From: Paenibacillus xylanexedens
Lineage (GTDB): Bacteria; Bacillota; Bacilli; Paenibacillales; Paenibacillaceae
Direction: 5' to 3'
DNA: 64,000 nt
NCBI RefSeq assembly: GCF_007680605.1
Contig: NZ_VEIO01000008.1
Span: 62,001-126,000, forward strand
A program made the position numbers and the translations under genes. The number at the start of each line of letters is the position of its first letter. The stretch's first letter is position 1. Shown here piece after piece: positions 36,046-44,822 of this stretch. The notes under the pieces were generated by a model. It searched no databases, was not told the origin of the DNA, and saw nothing but the letters and a program-made list of their open reading frames with translations.

Positions 36046-38607
36046 TCAAGTCAGTTTCCCATTTATTTCATTTACAATAGGATGCATATACCCCCTCATT
36101 TTCGTAAATTGTTTCATTTCATTTTTTAACATTGCTTTTGTAATATTATTATTTATAAATTGAATAAAAATGCTTATTAGTGCTAGTTCTCTTGCTTTTT
36201 CTTGACTGACTTCATCGTTAAATTCCTTGAAATATGAGTAGGCTAAATGTACACTCTTGGAAGCTTTAGTTAAGTAACTAGTTTCTCTGAGTTCCAGATA
36301 AACATTACAACACGCCTGAGAGAGAAAATAATTGGTGTTAGCATTATTTTCACTTGTTTGAGTGTCTCTAAATTTATAGAAATCACTTGCTCTCTCTAAG
36401 AATTTAACAGCCTCGAAACTATTCTTAAAGTCGACTAAACAAAATATCCCATACAACATTAACAACGCAGGAAAGCTTGCTGTATTTATAATATTTCTAT
36501 AGTCACCAGTGTATATAACTATATAGGCTTCCTCATAAGCTTCTTTCATTTGATTTATTAATTTTTTCCTCAAATTATTATCATTAAGACCAAACAAAAA
36601 TAATTTTAAAATTCTTGCTTTTTGAAAACTTATATATGGATGTCCACTTGTATTGGCGAGTTTTAAAAAATCTTCCTCAACCTGCATTAACAGTTCTTTC
36701 TTTTTTTCGGAATCATATTTTATTTTTTTCAATTGTCTTGAATAATCATCATACAATTTATATGCACGGGCAACAACAATAGACTCATAATTTTGATGTG
36801 GTTGCCAATCTTCAATTATAGTTTTCAACTTTGGATTCTCAGACACATCCTCTTCTAACCTCTTGAGTGCATTCTCTTTTTCAAAACGATATTTATCAAT
36901 TTTTTCCAACAACTCTTTAAAATGCTTATTATCAGGAACTAACTTTAGAGAAACGAATTTTGTTGCCATTTCATTTAACTCATACATTCCACGTATTTTA
37001 TTCACTACGAACTTTCTAACCAATAGAGCCATTATTTCCTCAAGATCAGTTACCTTTACTTCGATAAAATCATAAAGAAAATTTATATCAACAGGATCTT
37101 TATATAATAACATTATGTTGAGAAGGTTTCTTATAAATGGAAACCTTGCTTCATTTTCTAAAATGATCCTATCGAACATGTGCTTATACATAAACTCAGC
37201 AATTAATTCGACGTCTCTATTTCGAAGGGGGCGAAGATTTTCAATTGAAGTTTTTAAATCAACCCCTCCTTCAAATATACGATCTAAACTAATTGTAATC
37301 ACAAGAGTGTTACCACATGACAGTGACAAAAATTCCTCTAAATCATTTTTTTCAAAACTAATGGTAAAGTCATTAATTACACAATATTCAGTTATAAACT
37401 GAATGCCAGTATCAATTTCTTTGAATCCTTTAACTTCTATTCTTTTGTCCGCAATATATTCATCTTGTCTTGAAGTAAGTAAAAATTGAATATTATTCGG
37501 ACATTCATCAGTTATAAAGTTTTCTAACTTTTCTCTTTCTTCCCCCTTAATATTCTCATAATTATCAATTACGATCAGTCCTTGCTTACAAGTTTCAAAA
37601 TATAAACATAAAGCCTCACTAGAATTTTCTTGGATATGCAGGACATCACATACAATTTTAATGAATTCTTCAAATGTTTGATATTGCGGCTTAAATTCAC
37701 GGATTTGAAGACCAACTCTATCAAAAATAAGTTCTTCATTTTTAGAAGACGCCCAAACAATAAAATCATATTTGATTTCAGATTCCAAAGTCTTCTTCAT
37801 AATTCTATTACAAAATTCTCTTGCTAATGAGGTTTTTCCAACTCCACCATAGCCATGTAGTACTACACTGCTAGTTCTTCTTTTATTTGTTATAAAATAT
37901 TTATCTAATAATTCCAACTCTGTCTCTCTCATTAGTAGCTCTTCATGATTTTGATTCACTTTTATCAAATTACTATAAATATATTCTTTATCAATAAGTT
38001 TTCTTAAAAAACAGGATATATCTACCTTGATATTTTCAACTTCGACATACCAAAAATATTCACTTCTAATTATTGACGTACTTATCAGGATAAATTGGGT
38101 AATCTGTTGTGCCTCCTCAATTAAGACTCTTTTTGAGGCAGGATGTGAACCACCATTTCTGATTTTTAGGTATAAACTTAAAAAGTGTTCAAATTCTGCC
38201 CCGAATTGAGTAGTTAATTCGTTGAAAAGGGGAGAATTTAGCAAGAACATTAAATCTAAAATCTCTGACAAGTATGGAACATTACTGTCATCATAATGAC
38301 TTTGTTGTTCATAACAATTTAGTGTGAAGAAAAGGGCATCATATAGTTTTTCCAATTTCCCGTCTTTTTCTAATGAAACCAATTTAGAATAGTACTTCTG
38401 AAATAAAAAAGGTTTAATACCTATTTGGGAAGAATCAAATCTATTTTTCAAGTCACCAATTATACTTGCAAAGCTAGTATAATCAGTATATTTATCAATT
38501 ATCTTATCAGCTATATAGCTTCTTAAGCCTACTTCATATTTTTTTAAAATGCTGTCCAACTCTAAATACTCTGTTCCTGTGAGATACAAAGGACATCCCC
38601 CGCTCAA
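36046..38607 (-). CDS. STAND NTPase with N-terminal HEPN-like domain (candidate antiphage protein)
   Basis: An 847-853 residue AT-rich gene. Residues about 1-215 are helical and contain R150-NGGS-H155, fitting the Rx4-6H motif of HEPN ribonucleases. An NB-ARC/NACHT-type NTPase follows: Walker A GYGGVGKTS (252-260), Walker B LIVIDNYEN (344-352) and sensor TSR (378-380), then a winged-helix-like region. The C-terminal half (about 570-853) is helical and TPR-like, a probable sensor. This architecture matches antiviral STAND proteins of the Avs type in outline. The open frame starts at TTG 38607; TTG 38589, eight bases after GGGGGA, is the likelier start. It stands alone and its stop is 15 bp from the truncated gerE copy. 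The base composition differs strongly from the neighbours, suggesting recent transfer. Confidence 0.85.
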   Translation of the reverse strand: MSGGCPLYLTGTEYLELDSILKKYEVGLRSYIADKIIDKYTDYTSFASIIGDLKNRFDSSQIGIKPFLFQKYYSKLVSLEKDGKLEKLYDALFFTLNCYEQQSHYDDSNVPYLSEILDLMFLLNSPLFNELTTQFGAEFEHFLSLYLKIRNGGSHPASKRVLIEEAQQITQFILISTSIIRSEYFWYVEVENIKVDISCFLRKLIDKEYIYSNLIKVNQNHEELLMRETELELLDKYFITNKRRTSSVVLHGYGGVGKTSLAREFCNRIMKKTLESEIKYDFIVWASSKNEELIFDRVGLQIREFKPQYQTFEEFIKIVCDVLHIQENSSEALCLYFETCKQGLIVIDNYENIKGEEREKLENFITDECPNNIQFLLTSRQDEYIADKRIEVKGFKEIDTGIQFITEYCVINDFTISFEKNDLEEFLSLSCGNTLVITISLDRIFEGGVDLKTSIENLRPLRNRDVELIAEFMYKHMFDRIILENEARFPFIRNLLNIMLLYKDPVDINFLYDFIEVKVTDLEEIMALLVRKFVVNKIRGMYELNEMATKFVSLKLVPDNKHFKELLEKIDKYRFEKENALKRLEEDVSENPKLKTIIEDWQPHQNYESIVVARAYKLYDDYSRQLKKIKYDSEKKKELLMQVEEDFLKLANTSGHPYISFQKARILKLFLFGLNDNNLRKKLINQMKEAYEEAYIVIYTGDYRNIINTASFPALLMLYGIFCLVDFKNSFEAVKFLERASDFYKFRDTQTSENNANTNYFLSQACCNVYLELRETSYLTKASKSVHLAYSYFKEFNDEVSQEKARELALISIFIQFINNNITKAMLKNEMKQFTKMRGYMHPIVNEINGKLT

Positions 38608-38754
38608 TTATGTAATTGAATCTAGCACGTAAACTGTAATCTTTTAAAATAATACCACATAATTACATTAACCACATCTATTTTCAAGGGAATACAATGA
38701 ATGTATAACATTTCAATATAGGTAAGAAAAAAAGCATGGAGCAATTAACCATTA

Positions 38755-38847
38755 ATAGAACCGATGTTAAAGTTGTTGAAGATTTTTTCTCAAGAGTCTA
38801 AAACTAAAAGTGTAACTAACGCCTTACCTATATTTCCTGACCCATTT
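38755..38847 (+). pseudogene. Decayed remnant of the hypothetical/aspartyl protease gene pair
   Basis: ACCGATGTTAAAGTTGTTGA and the following bases match CGATGTGGAAGTTGTTGAGG at about 35400, encoding NRTDVKVVEDFFSRV against SRSDVEVVEEFFSGV, and the next bases resemble the protease start (ACGCCTTACCTATATTTCCT against GGCTTACCTATCATTTCCTT). Most of the protease is deleted. So the flank left of gerE once had the same gene pair. Confidence 0.75.
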
Positions 38848-39031
38848 AATACAAACATAAAAGCCTTTCCCCATGCTTCATACTGAAGGATAGAGAAAGG
38901 CTTTTGTGTTACCCTCATTTTTAACTGTAATTCGCAGGCTAAATCTTAAGTTCTCCGAGCTTGATTAGCTCTACAACTGCCTGCGAACGACCCTTAACAT
39001 TGAGTTTCTGCATCACATTGGAGATATGGTT
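38848..39031. repeat. Right copy of 183-bp direct repeat (intact gerE end)
   Basis: Matches 35848-36030 almost perfectly, one base longer because of a GTTACCCTC versus GTTACGTC difference. Here it runs on into the complete gerE gene, so this is the original or restored copy. Confidence 0.92.
38860..38906. terminator. Bidirectional terminator, right copy
   Basis: Same hairpin as at 35860 (AAAAGCCTTTC/GAAAGGCTTTT). On the minus strand it ends gerE. Confidence 0.75.
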
Positions 39032-39166
39032 ACGCACCGTTTTCTCGCTGATGAATAACTGCCCTGCGATGTCACGCGTTGTTTTGTCCTGAACCAGCAA
39101 TTCGAATACTTCGCGTTCACGGTGGGTTAACAAAAATTTGCTTTTATGATGATCGATACCCTTCAA
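38939..39166 (-). CDS. gerE: GerE, LuxR-type regulator of late spore coat genes
   Basis: A 75-residue single-domain helix-turn-helix protein that in Bacillus activates and represses coat and crust genes in the mother cell under sigma-K. The sequence LLTHREREVFELLVQDKTTRDIAGQLFISEKTVRNHISNVMQKL with KGRSQAVVELIKLGEL is diagnostic. TTG start follows AGGAGGGG. It lies in the same window as a spore-surface glycan cluster that it may control. Its 3' end has been duplicated by an island insertion. Confidence 0.95.
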   Translation of the reverse strand: MKGIDHHKSKFLLTHREREVFELLVQDKTTRDIAGQLFISEKTVRNHISNVMQKLNVKGRSQAVVELIKLGELKI

Positions 39167-39496
39167 TGTTCACCCCTCCTTGCTCGGGTTGTGTTGGTGT
39201 AACAAGGTTAAGGGGATACAGTCAACTCATCTTATGTCAGATCAAGGGCGTTGGTTCAGTTTTATAAGAAAAATGGGCAGTTGAATGGGTATTTTAAGCG
39301 TGCCAGCACATAACAATCCATTTAAGCAATCACTGCTTGTTCCATTTTCATTGTGAAAGAATAAGTGAATTCTGTACGCTTGCGACATTTCAAATTCGTG
39401 CTTAATCATTTATTCATTTTCTTCACAAGAGAGCCGATATACCTAAAACAACTTGTATTACAATTGATAGCCTTCCATAAAAGGAGCCACACATTA
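39167..39496. other. Divergent promoter region of gerE and the soluble MCP-like gene
   Basis: No gene supported. It should carry a sigma-K-type promoter for gerE and a vegetative promoter on the plus strand; neither was assigned with confidence. The plus-strand frame entering the MCP gene extends through here without a ribosome site until 39480. Confidence 0.4.
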
Positions 39497-40336
39497 ATGG
39501 ACATTATCCAAGCACTAATTGAAAGCATGCCTTATTTTCGGGCAGCCATCCGACAAGATGTGACACTATCCTTAATTGATCGAGAGAAATATCTGTACTT
39601 CTCTTCAGGAGAATCGCTGAAGGAACTGAGATTTAAGACGGGAGATCCCCTCCCTGAGGCAAATCGGAATTTTGCCGATCTGAAGAACGGCACAACAACG
39701 ACATACAGTCACTTTCCGAAGGAGGTATTTGGCATTCCCTTTGATGTTGCTTTCATCCCTGTCAAAAATGCCGTTAACGAGATTGTCGCTGTATTTACCC
39801 TCGTATATAGCATGGAAGATCAGGATAAGCTACAGCAACTCATGAACATCGTTGAAGGACTAACCAGCCAACTGGTGGACAGTGTGCAGCATGTTGCAGC
39901 TCATTCGGAAGAGCTGAGCGCTACCTCTGAAGAGATGCTAGGCAATACCAAAAAAGCGGTTCAGACTTCTGGCGGTGTAACTCAGGTTGCTGGATTTATT
40001 CGTGAGATCTCCGAGCAGACGAACTTACTGGGCCTTAATGCGGCCATTGAAGCCGCACGTGTCGGTGATGCAGGAGCCGGTTTTGGTGTAGTAGCCAAGG
40101 AGATTCGGAAACTGTCTGTTGATACTAAAAACGCCACTAATGAAATTGAGAAGTCCCTTCTGACGGTGAGACAGTCCATCCAATTGTTAGATAATGACCT
40201 TGGCGAAATTACGGCAAGTTCACAGGAACAGGCTGAGCTCGTCAGCGAATTTATGGAAACGATTAACCACTTGAACGCAACGACCAAAGAGTTAAAGAAA
40301 TTCATGCAACAATTAATTAGCATTCATGAATCTTAA
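39497..40336 (+). CDS. Soluble methyl-accepting chemotaxis-like protein
   Basis: A 279-residue cytoplasmic protein. An N-terminal sensor-like domain (about 1-115; LIDREKYLYFSSGESLKELRFK, VFGIPFDVAFIPVKN, IVAVFTLVYSM) resembles PAS/GAF-like putative sensors. It is fused to a shortened MCP signalling domain with EISEQTNLLGLNAAIEAARVGDAGAGFGVVAKEIRKLS. No membrane segment. The ATG is chosen by AAGGAG ten bases upstream, removing 44 residues of an open upstream extension. The receptor coiled coil is truncated relative to normal MCPs. Confidence 0.85.
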   Translation: MDIIQALIESMPYFRAAIRQDVTLSLIDREKYLYFSSGESLKELRFKTGDPLPEANRNFADLKNGTTTTYSHFPKEVFGIPFDVAFIPVKNAVNEIVAVFTLVYSMEDQDKLQQLMNIVEGLTSQLVDSVQHVAAHSEELSATSEEMLGNTKKAVQTSGGVTQVAGFIREISEQTNLLGLNAAIEAARVGDAGAGFGVVAKEIRKLSVDTKNATNEIEKSLLTVRQSIQLLDNDLGEITASSQEQAELVSEFMETINHLNATTKELKKFMQQLISIHES

Positions 40337-40387
40337 ATAGATATTTAGTGTTTTTGACCAAGTAATGTACTTATGTAAAAACAAATG

Positions 40388-40424
40388 TGCCTTTGCAGTG
40401 GATAGACATCTTCTGCAAAGGCAT
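40388..40424. terminator. Bidirectional terminator
   Basis: TGCCTTTGCAG/CTGCAAAGGCA perfect 11-bp arms with a 12-base loop between convergent genes; moderately T-rich on either side. Confidence 0.8.
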
Positions 40425-40443
40425 ATTTGTTCATTTCACCGTC

Positions 40444-41460
40444 CTACCGAGTCATACGGTTCATCATGCCGCCATCATTATGGTTACGATTCATTAAGCC
40501 ATCGTGGTTGCGATTCATGACGCCATCACCCAGGATACCGTCACGGTTATGGGTATCACCTGCGTTGGTCGGGAAAATACGCTCTACCATCGACTGGAAC
40601 GTATCAATCATGCCGCTGACTGGCTTACCGTTGCGCAGATCAGTTGCATAGTTCTCCACCTGGGCTACGAAATCCGGGTTAGCCGACACATATACGTTCT
40701 CCACATTTGGTGCAAACTGCTTGATTTTGGCTGAAATCTTACCTTTAATTTCTACAGGCGTGTTGTCATCCGAACTATCCATCATACGTGGGCGCTCGCT
40801 TCTCGTGCCATACTGACTTTCGTTCATCGGACGGGCTTTGCCACTATCCGTCAAGCCACGCATCATTCCGATTGTTCCCGTGCCCATCGTGCCATAGATT
40901 CCGCGATCATTGCCCATATGGCTACGGTCTGTTGCTGTACCCGTATTAAGTCCCGGAGCGATTCCGCTTGTGCTGTATGGGGAATTTGTGCCCGAACCGC
41001 CATGAACGCGCATACCGCCCATATCCTCATTCATCAAGCCACCACGCATCGTATCGCTGGCATGGTTACGCATGGTGCCATTCAGACGACTCCCCGGTTG
41101 ACCAATCGATTTGCTACCCAGCTTGCCTGCATGTCCATGAGCCAGACGCACAGCAACATAAGCATTACGATCCGTTAACATGACGTGAGCAGACTCGACT
41201 TCCTTCATTTCAGTAATGCGCTTTGCAAGCTCATCGCTTGATCTCAGGTCTGTGACATTGTGCATCCGGTAACTTTTTGCACGGATGCCGTCCATGCCGT
41301 TGGTTTCGACGCCGTAACGATTAATACCATGAGCTTGTTCCCGAACACTTTGAGTATGCATGTTATTATCGCGATTCCCACAACCCGTCAATCCGGCCAT
41401 TACAAAAATTGCAGTAGACAATGATAACGTAATCGCTGTTGCCTTTTTGACTGTTGGCAT
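40444..41460 (-). CDS. YhcN/YlaJ-family sporulation lipoprotein
   Basis: A 338-residue lipoprotein. The lipobox is VMAGLTGCGN. After a His/Met/Asn-rich segment a YhcN/YlaJ core appears: DELAKRITEMKEVESAHVMLTDRNAYVAVRL near residue 75-105, and a second part GKISAKIKQFAPNVENVYVSANPDFVAQVENYATDLRNGKP near the C-terminus. The middle is an insertion of low-complexity Gly/Met/Asn/Arg (about 110-230), and the tail repeats MNRNHDG. Members are made in the forespore and found in spores. TTGGAGG and a spacing of 11 support ATG 41460. Confidence 0.87.
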   Translation of the reverse strand: MPTVKKATAITLSLSTAIFVMAGLTGCGNRDNNMHTQSVREQAHGINRYGVETNGMDGIRAKSYRMHNVTDLRSSDELAKRITEMKEVESAHVMLTDRNAYVAVRLAHGHAGKLGSKSIGQPGSRLNGTMRNHASDTMRGGLMNEDMGGMRVHGGSGTNSPYSTSGIAPGLNTGTATDRSHMGNDRGIYGTMGTGTIGMMRGLTDSGKARPMNESQYGTRSERPRMMDSSDDNTPVEIKGKISAKIKQFAPNVENVYVSANPDFVAQVENYATDLRNGKPVSGMIDTFQSMVERIFPTNAGDTHNRDGILGDGVMNRNHDGLMNRNHNDGGMMNRMTR

Positions 41461-41669
41461 GTAATGTTCATCCTCCAATGTGGTTGGTTTCGTTCACATA
41501 GATAGGATGCACGTATACAGTTATCGATATGCTGAAAGGATATGGCACTCTGACCTGACAAGCTGGCTCACTTTTACAGGTTTATGTAATTCAACATTAT
41601 ACTTTTTTCCCAAGCAAAAGAAAAAAACAGTGCTGCATCTATTGCAGCACTGCTCTGTTCTAACTTTCC

Positions 41670-42710
41670 TCACTTCTTGGATGTCTCGGACGTTGCAGGC
41701 TCCGAAGACACAGTTGAGGTTTTGAGCTTTTCCGCAACCTTCTCTACTTCTTTCAGACCAGCCGCATCCATCGCATAGGCCCACCCTTCATCCGGAGTGA
41801 TCAACCAGATCGTATCTGGCTCGGAAGGGACTGTCAGCAATCGATACACCGCCGTGACCGCCTTTCCGTCCACTTGCTGCTCTACAGACAGCGTGGAACG
41901 AGGAATTCCCCCTGTTAACTCGGATACTTTGCGAACGTCATCGGACGTAGTCAGATTTTTAATCTGGCTGATCAGGGATATCGCATCTTCGGCCTTAATG
42001 GACTTGCCATTTAAGGTCCAAGTATGTTCGGATGCCGTATCCCCTTCCCCCGATGCCTTCAGCATCCAGCTCGATGCTTCGCCTTCCCACTCCAACGTAC
42101 ACACATTAGATTCATCCATATTGAATGGAGTTGTATCCAGCAGTTGGCGGCGTGTGAGAGCCATATTGGTCACGGCATCATTTTTCACAGCGACAACTGC
42201 TCCTGAATTGACTTGAACATAATGCGTATCCCCCGCAGGCAACTGGCTACCGATCGCAAGCTTGAACTCTTGTCCGTCTTTCGCTTTGATATCCAGGCGT
42301 GTAGCCGTCGTGCCCAAGCCGTACTTTGCTACATCCTTTGGCGACTCTTCGACAACCATCTCCTGATCTGCGCTACTTATCGCATCAAGCCAGCTGCCAA
42401 CGCTATATTCATTCAGCGGATAGTCCTTCGGCTCCGTCATATGCCAGACGCCATCCTTTAGCTCTAACGTTGACACAGCATCTGAACCTGTACCTGCATC
42501 TGTACCTGCATCTGTACCTGTACCTGTACCTGTGCCAGGCTTATCTTTAGTCCCCTCATGTAGCGTAATGGCCTGAATATCCGCTGAAGATATGCCAAGA
42601 AGTTTGGCCTGCACCGCCTCTTCTTCCCGAAAATAATTCTGATTGGCAGCATACACCCAGCCTGCAATCAATATAACAACGACCACCATCGTTGGTATTA
42701 ATTTTTTCAT
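41670..42710 (-). CDS. DUF4340 protein of a Gld-like ABC system
   Basis: A 346-residue membrane-anchored protein with one N-terminal hydrophobic segment (residues about 4-24) and an extracytosolic DUF4340 region: ELKDGVWHMTEPKDYPLNEYSVGSWLDAIS, YGLGTTATRLDIKAKDGQEFKLAIGSQLPAGDTHYVQVN. DUF4340 genes commonly follow gldG. Between the anchor and the domain is a Gly-Thr repeat coded by a hexanucleotide repeat (42480-42540). The start overlaps the gldG-like stop (ATGA). The C-terminal tail is Ser/Thr/Glu-rich. Confidence 0.83.
   Translation of the reverse strand: MKKLIPTMVVVVILIAGWVYAANQNYFREEEAVQAKLLGISSADIQAITLHEGTKDKPGTGTGTGTDAGTDAGTGSDAVSTLELKDGVWHMTEPKDYPLNEYSVGSWLDAISSADQEMVVEESPKDVAKYGLGTTATRLDIKAKDGQEFKLAIGSQLPAGDTHYVQVNSGAVVAVKNDAVTNMALTRRQLLDTTPFNMDESNVCTLEWEGEASSWMLKASGEGDTASEHTWTLNGKSIKAEDAISLISQIKNLTTSDDVRKVSELTGGIPRSTLSVEQQVDGKAVTAVYRLLTVPSEPDTIWLITPDEGWAYAMDAAGLKEVEKVAEKLKTSTVSSEPATSETSKK
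42478..42545 (-). repeat. Hexanucleotide microsatellite in the DUF4340 gene
   Basis: Runs of ACCTGT and ACCTGCATCTGT units give a (Gly-Thr/Asp-Ala) linker. All repeat units are multiples of three, so length change would lengthen or shorten the linker without shifting frame. Confidence 0.85.
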
Positions 42711-44101
42711 ACCCGTCTGCGCCTCCACCATAAGAGTATACCGATGATCACAAAGACAAGCGGGAATGCTACAATCGCTGCAAAAAAGATCGTTCTGGCT
42801 TGCTGACCATTCAGATACGCAATCTCATATCCAGCCTGTACGCGTGGACGAATCGTCAGACCGTCTTGTTTTTCACTCAAATAATTCACGGTATTCAAAA
42901 TAAAATCCCGATTGCCGCCATTCGCAATTTCCGAATCCTGCATGAAAATGGACGACCCCAGAATGACGGCTTTGGGTTTGCCGTCACTCGTATCTGCGGC
43001 ATAGCCAAGTTCGACAGGGCCTTGGATGTCCACATCCTTATCATTGTTCGTTTCATTTTGCAGCAAACCGCTAATATTGGTCTCTCCGTAACTGTCATCC
43101 GACGAATGCATCAATGGAGACAGCTTGTATTTGTCCTGCTCCTTGCTGGTCAGTGCAATCGACAAAGACAGCATCGGGTACAGTTTGTTCTGAGCAAGCT
43201 TGTCTGTGATCGCATGACTGCCGTACTCCGGAACTACCCACAGCGGCCCCATTGTGCTGGCCTGTTTGTTATCCACCATAACCGCATGCTCATCAACTAC
43301 GCCGTAGTCTGCGATCAACGCATCGATATTTTTCCAACTGGACTTCATATCTTCCGCAAAGCCAAGGGATAATAACAGCTTACCGCCATTGCTCATGTAT
43401 GCCCGCACAGCCTTAAGTTCAGCATCACTCAGATCACGCTGTGGCCCGATAATAGCGAGTACATCGGCATCATCAGGAACTTTGCCAGCCTGGTTCAGCT
43501 GTAACTCTTCTGTTGAGACATTATTCTGTTCCAGTGAAGACCGCAATGTTCCCATCTGATCCAGACTCAGTTCTTCATGTCCGGTCAGAAACACCATTTT
43601 TTTCGTCTCCGTGGAGGAAAGGTTCATCAATGCCTGTGTTAATTTCTCCTCACCTGTAAATTGGTAAGACCCATCGCTTCCATCTCCGTTTGCGGTAAAC
43701 AGGCTGGCAATATCGATGACCTTATGACGGTCTCCCTGCTCCAGCACAATCGAGCTGCCTGTGATCCCGTATTTGGAGGCAAGCGCAGGTTCCTGCGTCA
43801 AGTTGTACTGTTTCATTTTCAGCTTGCTGCTACGTTTGGTATACTCTTCAACCGTATCCGCCACTTCGCGGTTCAGGACGGTATTGTTTACATTTTCAAC
43901 CGTTAATACGAGAATATTCACGTCATCTTTGACATTTTTGATCGCCGTTAGTGACTGGTCAGATAGTGTATATTGTTTATTCGAGGTCAGGTCGAGCTGG
44001 AAGCCGCCAAGCGAATTCAGGAACAGGGTTAGCAAAATAAAGATGCCAATCACCGCGACGGACAAGACGGTACTATTGGTATGACTTAACCATTTTTTCA
44101 T
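42707..44101 (-). CDS. GldG-family ABC transporter auxiliary protein
   Basis: A 464-residue membrane protein with an N-terminal span (about 14-34), a large extracytosolic domain and a C-terminal span next to RRRRV. The ABC_transp_aux/GldG region reads FQLDLTSNKQYTLSDQSLTAIKNVKDDVNILVLT, and KKMVFLTGHEELSLD with DVLAIIGPQRDLSDAELKAVRAYMSNGGKLLLSLG. It starts at ATG behind GGAGGTG, four bases after the permease gene. Role in transport is uncertain; in gliding bacteria the homologues are part of an ABC complex. Confidence 0.86.
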   Translation of the reverse strand: MKKWLSHTNSTVLSVAVIGIFILLTLFLNSLGGFQLDLTSNKQYTLSDQSLTAIKNVKDDVNILVLTVENVNNTVLNREVADTVEEYTKRSSKLKMKQYNLTQEPALASKYGITGSSIVLEQGDRHKVIDIASLFTANGDGSDGSYQFTGEEKLTQALMNLSSTETKKMVFLTGHEELSLDQMGTLRSSLEQNNVSTEELQLNQAGKVPDDADVLAIIGPQRDLSDAELKAVRAYMSNGGKLLLSLGFAEDMKSSWKNIDALIADYGVVDEHAVMVDNKQASTMGPLWVVPEYGSHAITDKLAQNKLYPMLSLSIALTSKEQDKYKLSPLMHSSDDSYGETNISGLLQNETNNDKDVDIQGPVELGYAADTSDGKPKAVILGSSIFMQDSEIANGGNRDFILNTVNYLSEKQDGLTIRPRVQAGYEIAYLNGQQARTIFFAAIVAFPLVFVIIGILLWWRRRRV

Positions 44102-44105
44102 CTTC

Positions 44106-44822
44106 TCACCTCCACCGCTTCCGTTCCACAATTTGAATACTTAACAATAAAAACACACCCGTAAGTGTGACATAGTATAGAACATCCGGTCCGCTGAGCA
44201 CACCTTTGGTAAAATTGTCAAAGTGCCTCGTCAGCGCAAACGGATCAAGCCACTTCTGCAAAGCAGAGCCCGTATTGCCTGCAAATGAATCAAGCATCCA
44301 CAAAACGAGCAACATAATAAAACCCGCCACCGCAGATACCATCTGATGCTGCGATAACGTGGAAGCAAATAGTCCAATCGCCATCATGCTCGCCCCGAGG
44401 AAGAACAAACCAAGGGCAGACAACCAGACGGATGTCAGATCCAGTTTCCCGTAGAAAGACATGATAAATGGATACACCAGACTGCACAAAATGAGCACGA
44501 GCAAAATGGCGAGTGAAGCCAAATACTTTCCAAAAACAATCTCAGTTACTCGTGTAGGCGAAGTCAGCAACAACTCGTCCGTTCCCTGCCTGAACTCCTC
44601 CGCAACGAGTCGCATCGTCAACAATGGCACGACAAAAAGCAGCATGGACAACGTATCCCCCAAGACAAGGCGGTAGTCTACAATGCTCGGCTGAACATAT
44701 ACGAAGCTGGAGTAAAACAACAGACTCGTCATCAGCACGTATACGGCAAAAACAAAATAAGAGGTTGGTGACAGGAAATACCCCTGTAGCTCCTTATTAC
44801 AGATCGCCATCATTCGTCTCAT
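44106..44822 (-). CDS. ABC-2 type permease (GldF-like)
   Basis: A 238-residue six-span ABC-2 permease: MAICNKELQGYFLSPTSYFVFAVYVLMTSLLFY, RLVAEEFRQGTDELLLTSPTRVTEIVFGKYLASLAILLVL. The RQGTDELLLTSP loop is the coupling helix region usual in GldF/NosY-type proteins. Works with the adjacent ATPase and the GldG/DUF4340 proteins. Overlaps the ATPase gene by ATGA. Confidence 0.9.
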   Translation of the reverse strand: MRRMMAICNKELQGYFLSPTSYFVFAVYVLMTSLLFYSSFVYVQPSIVDYRLVLGDTLSMLLFVVPLLTMRLVAEEFRQGTDELLLTSPTRVTEIVFGKYLASLAILLVLILCSLVYPFIMSFYGKLDLTSVWLSALGLFFLGASMMAIGLFASTLSQHQMVSAVAGFIMLLVLWMLDSFAGNTGSALQKWLDPFALTRHFDNFTKGVLSGPDVLYYVTLTGVFLLLSIQIVERKRWR

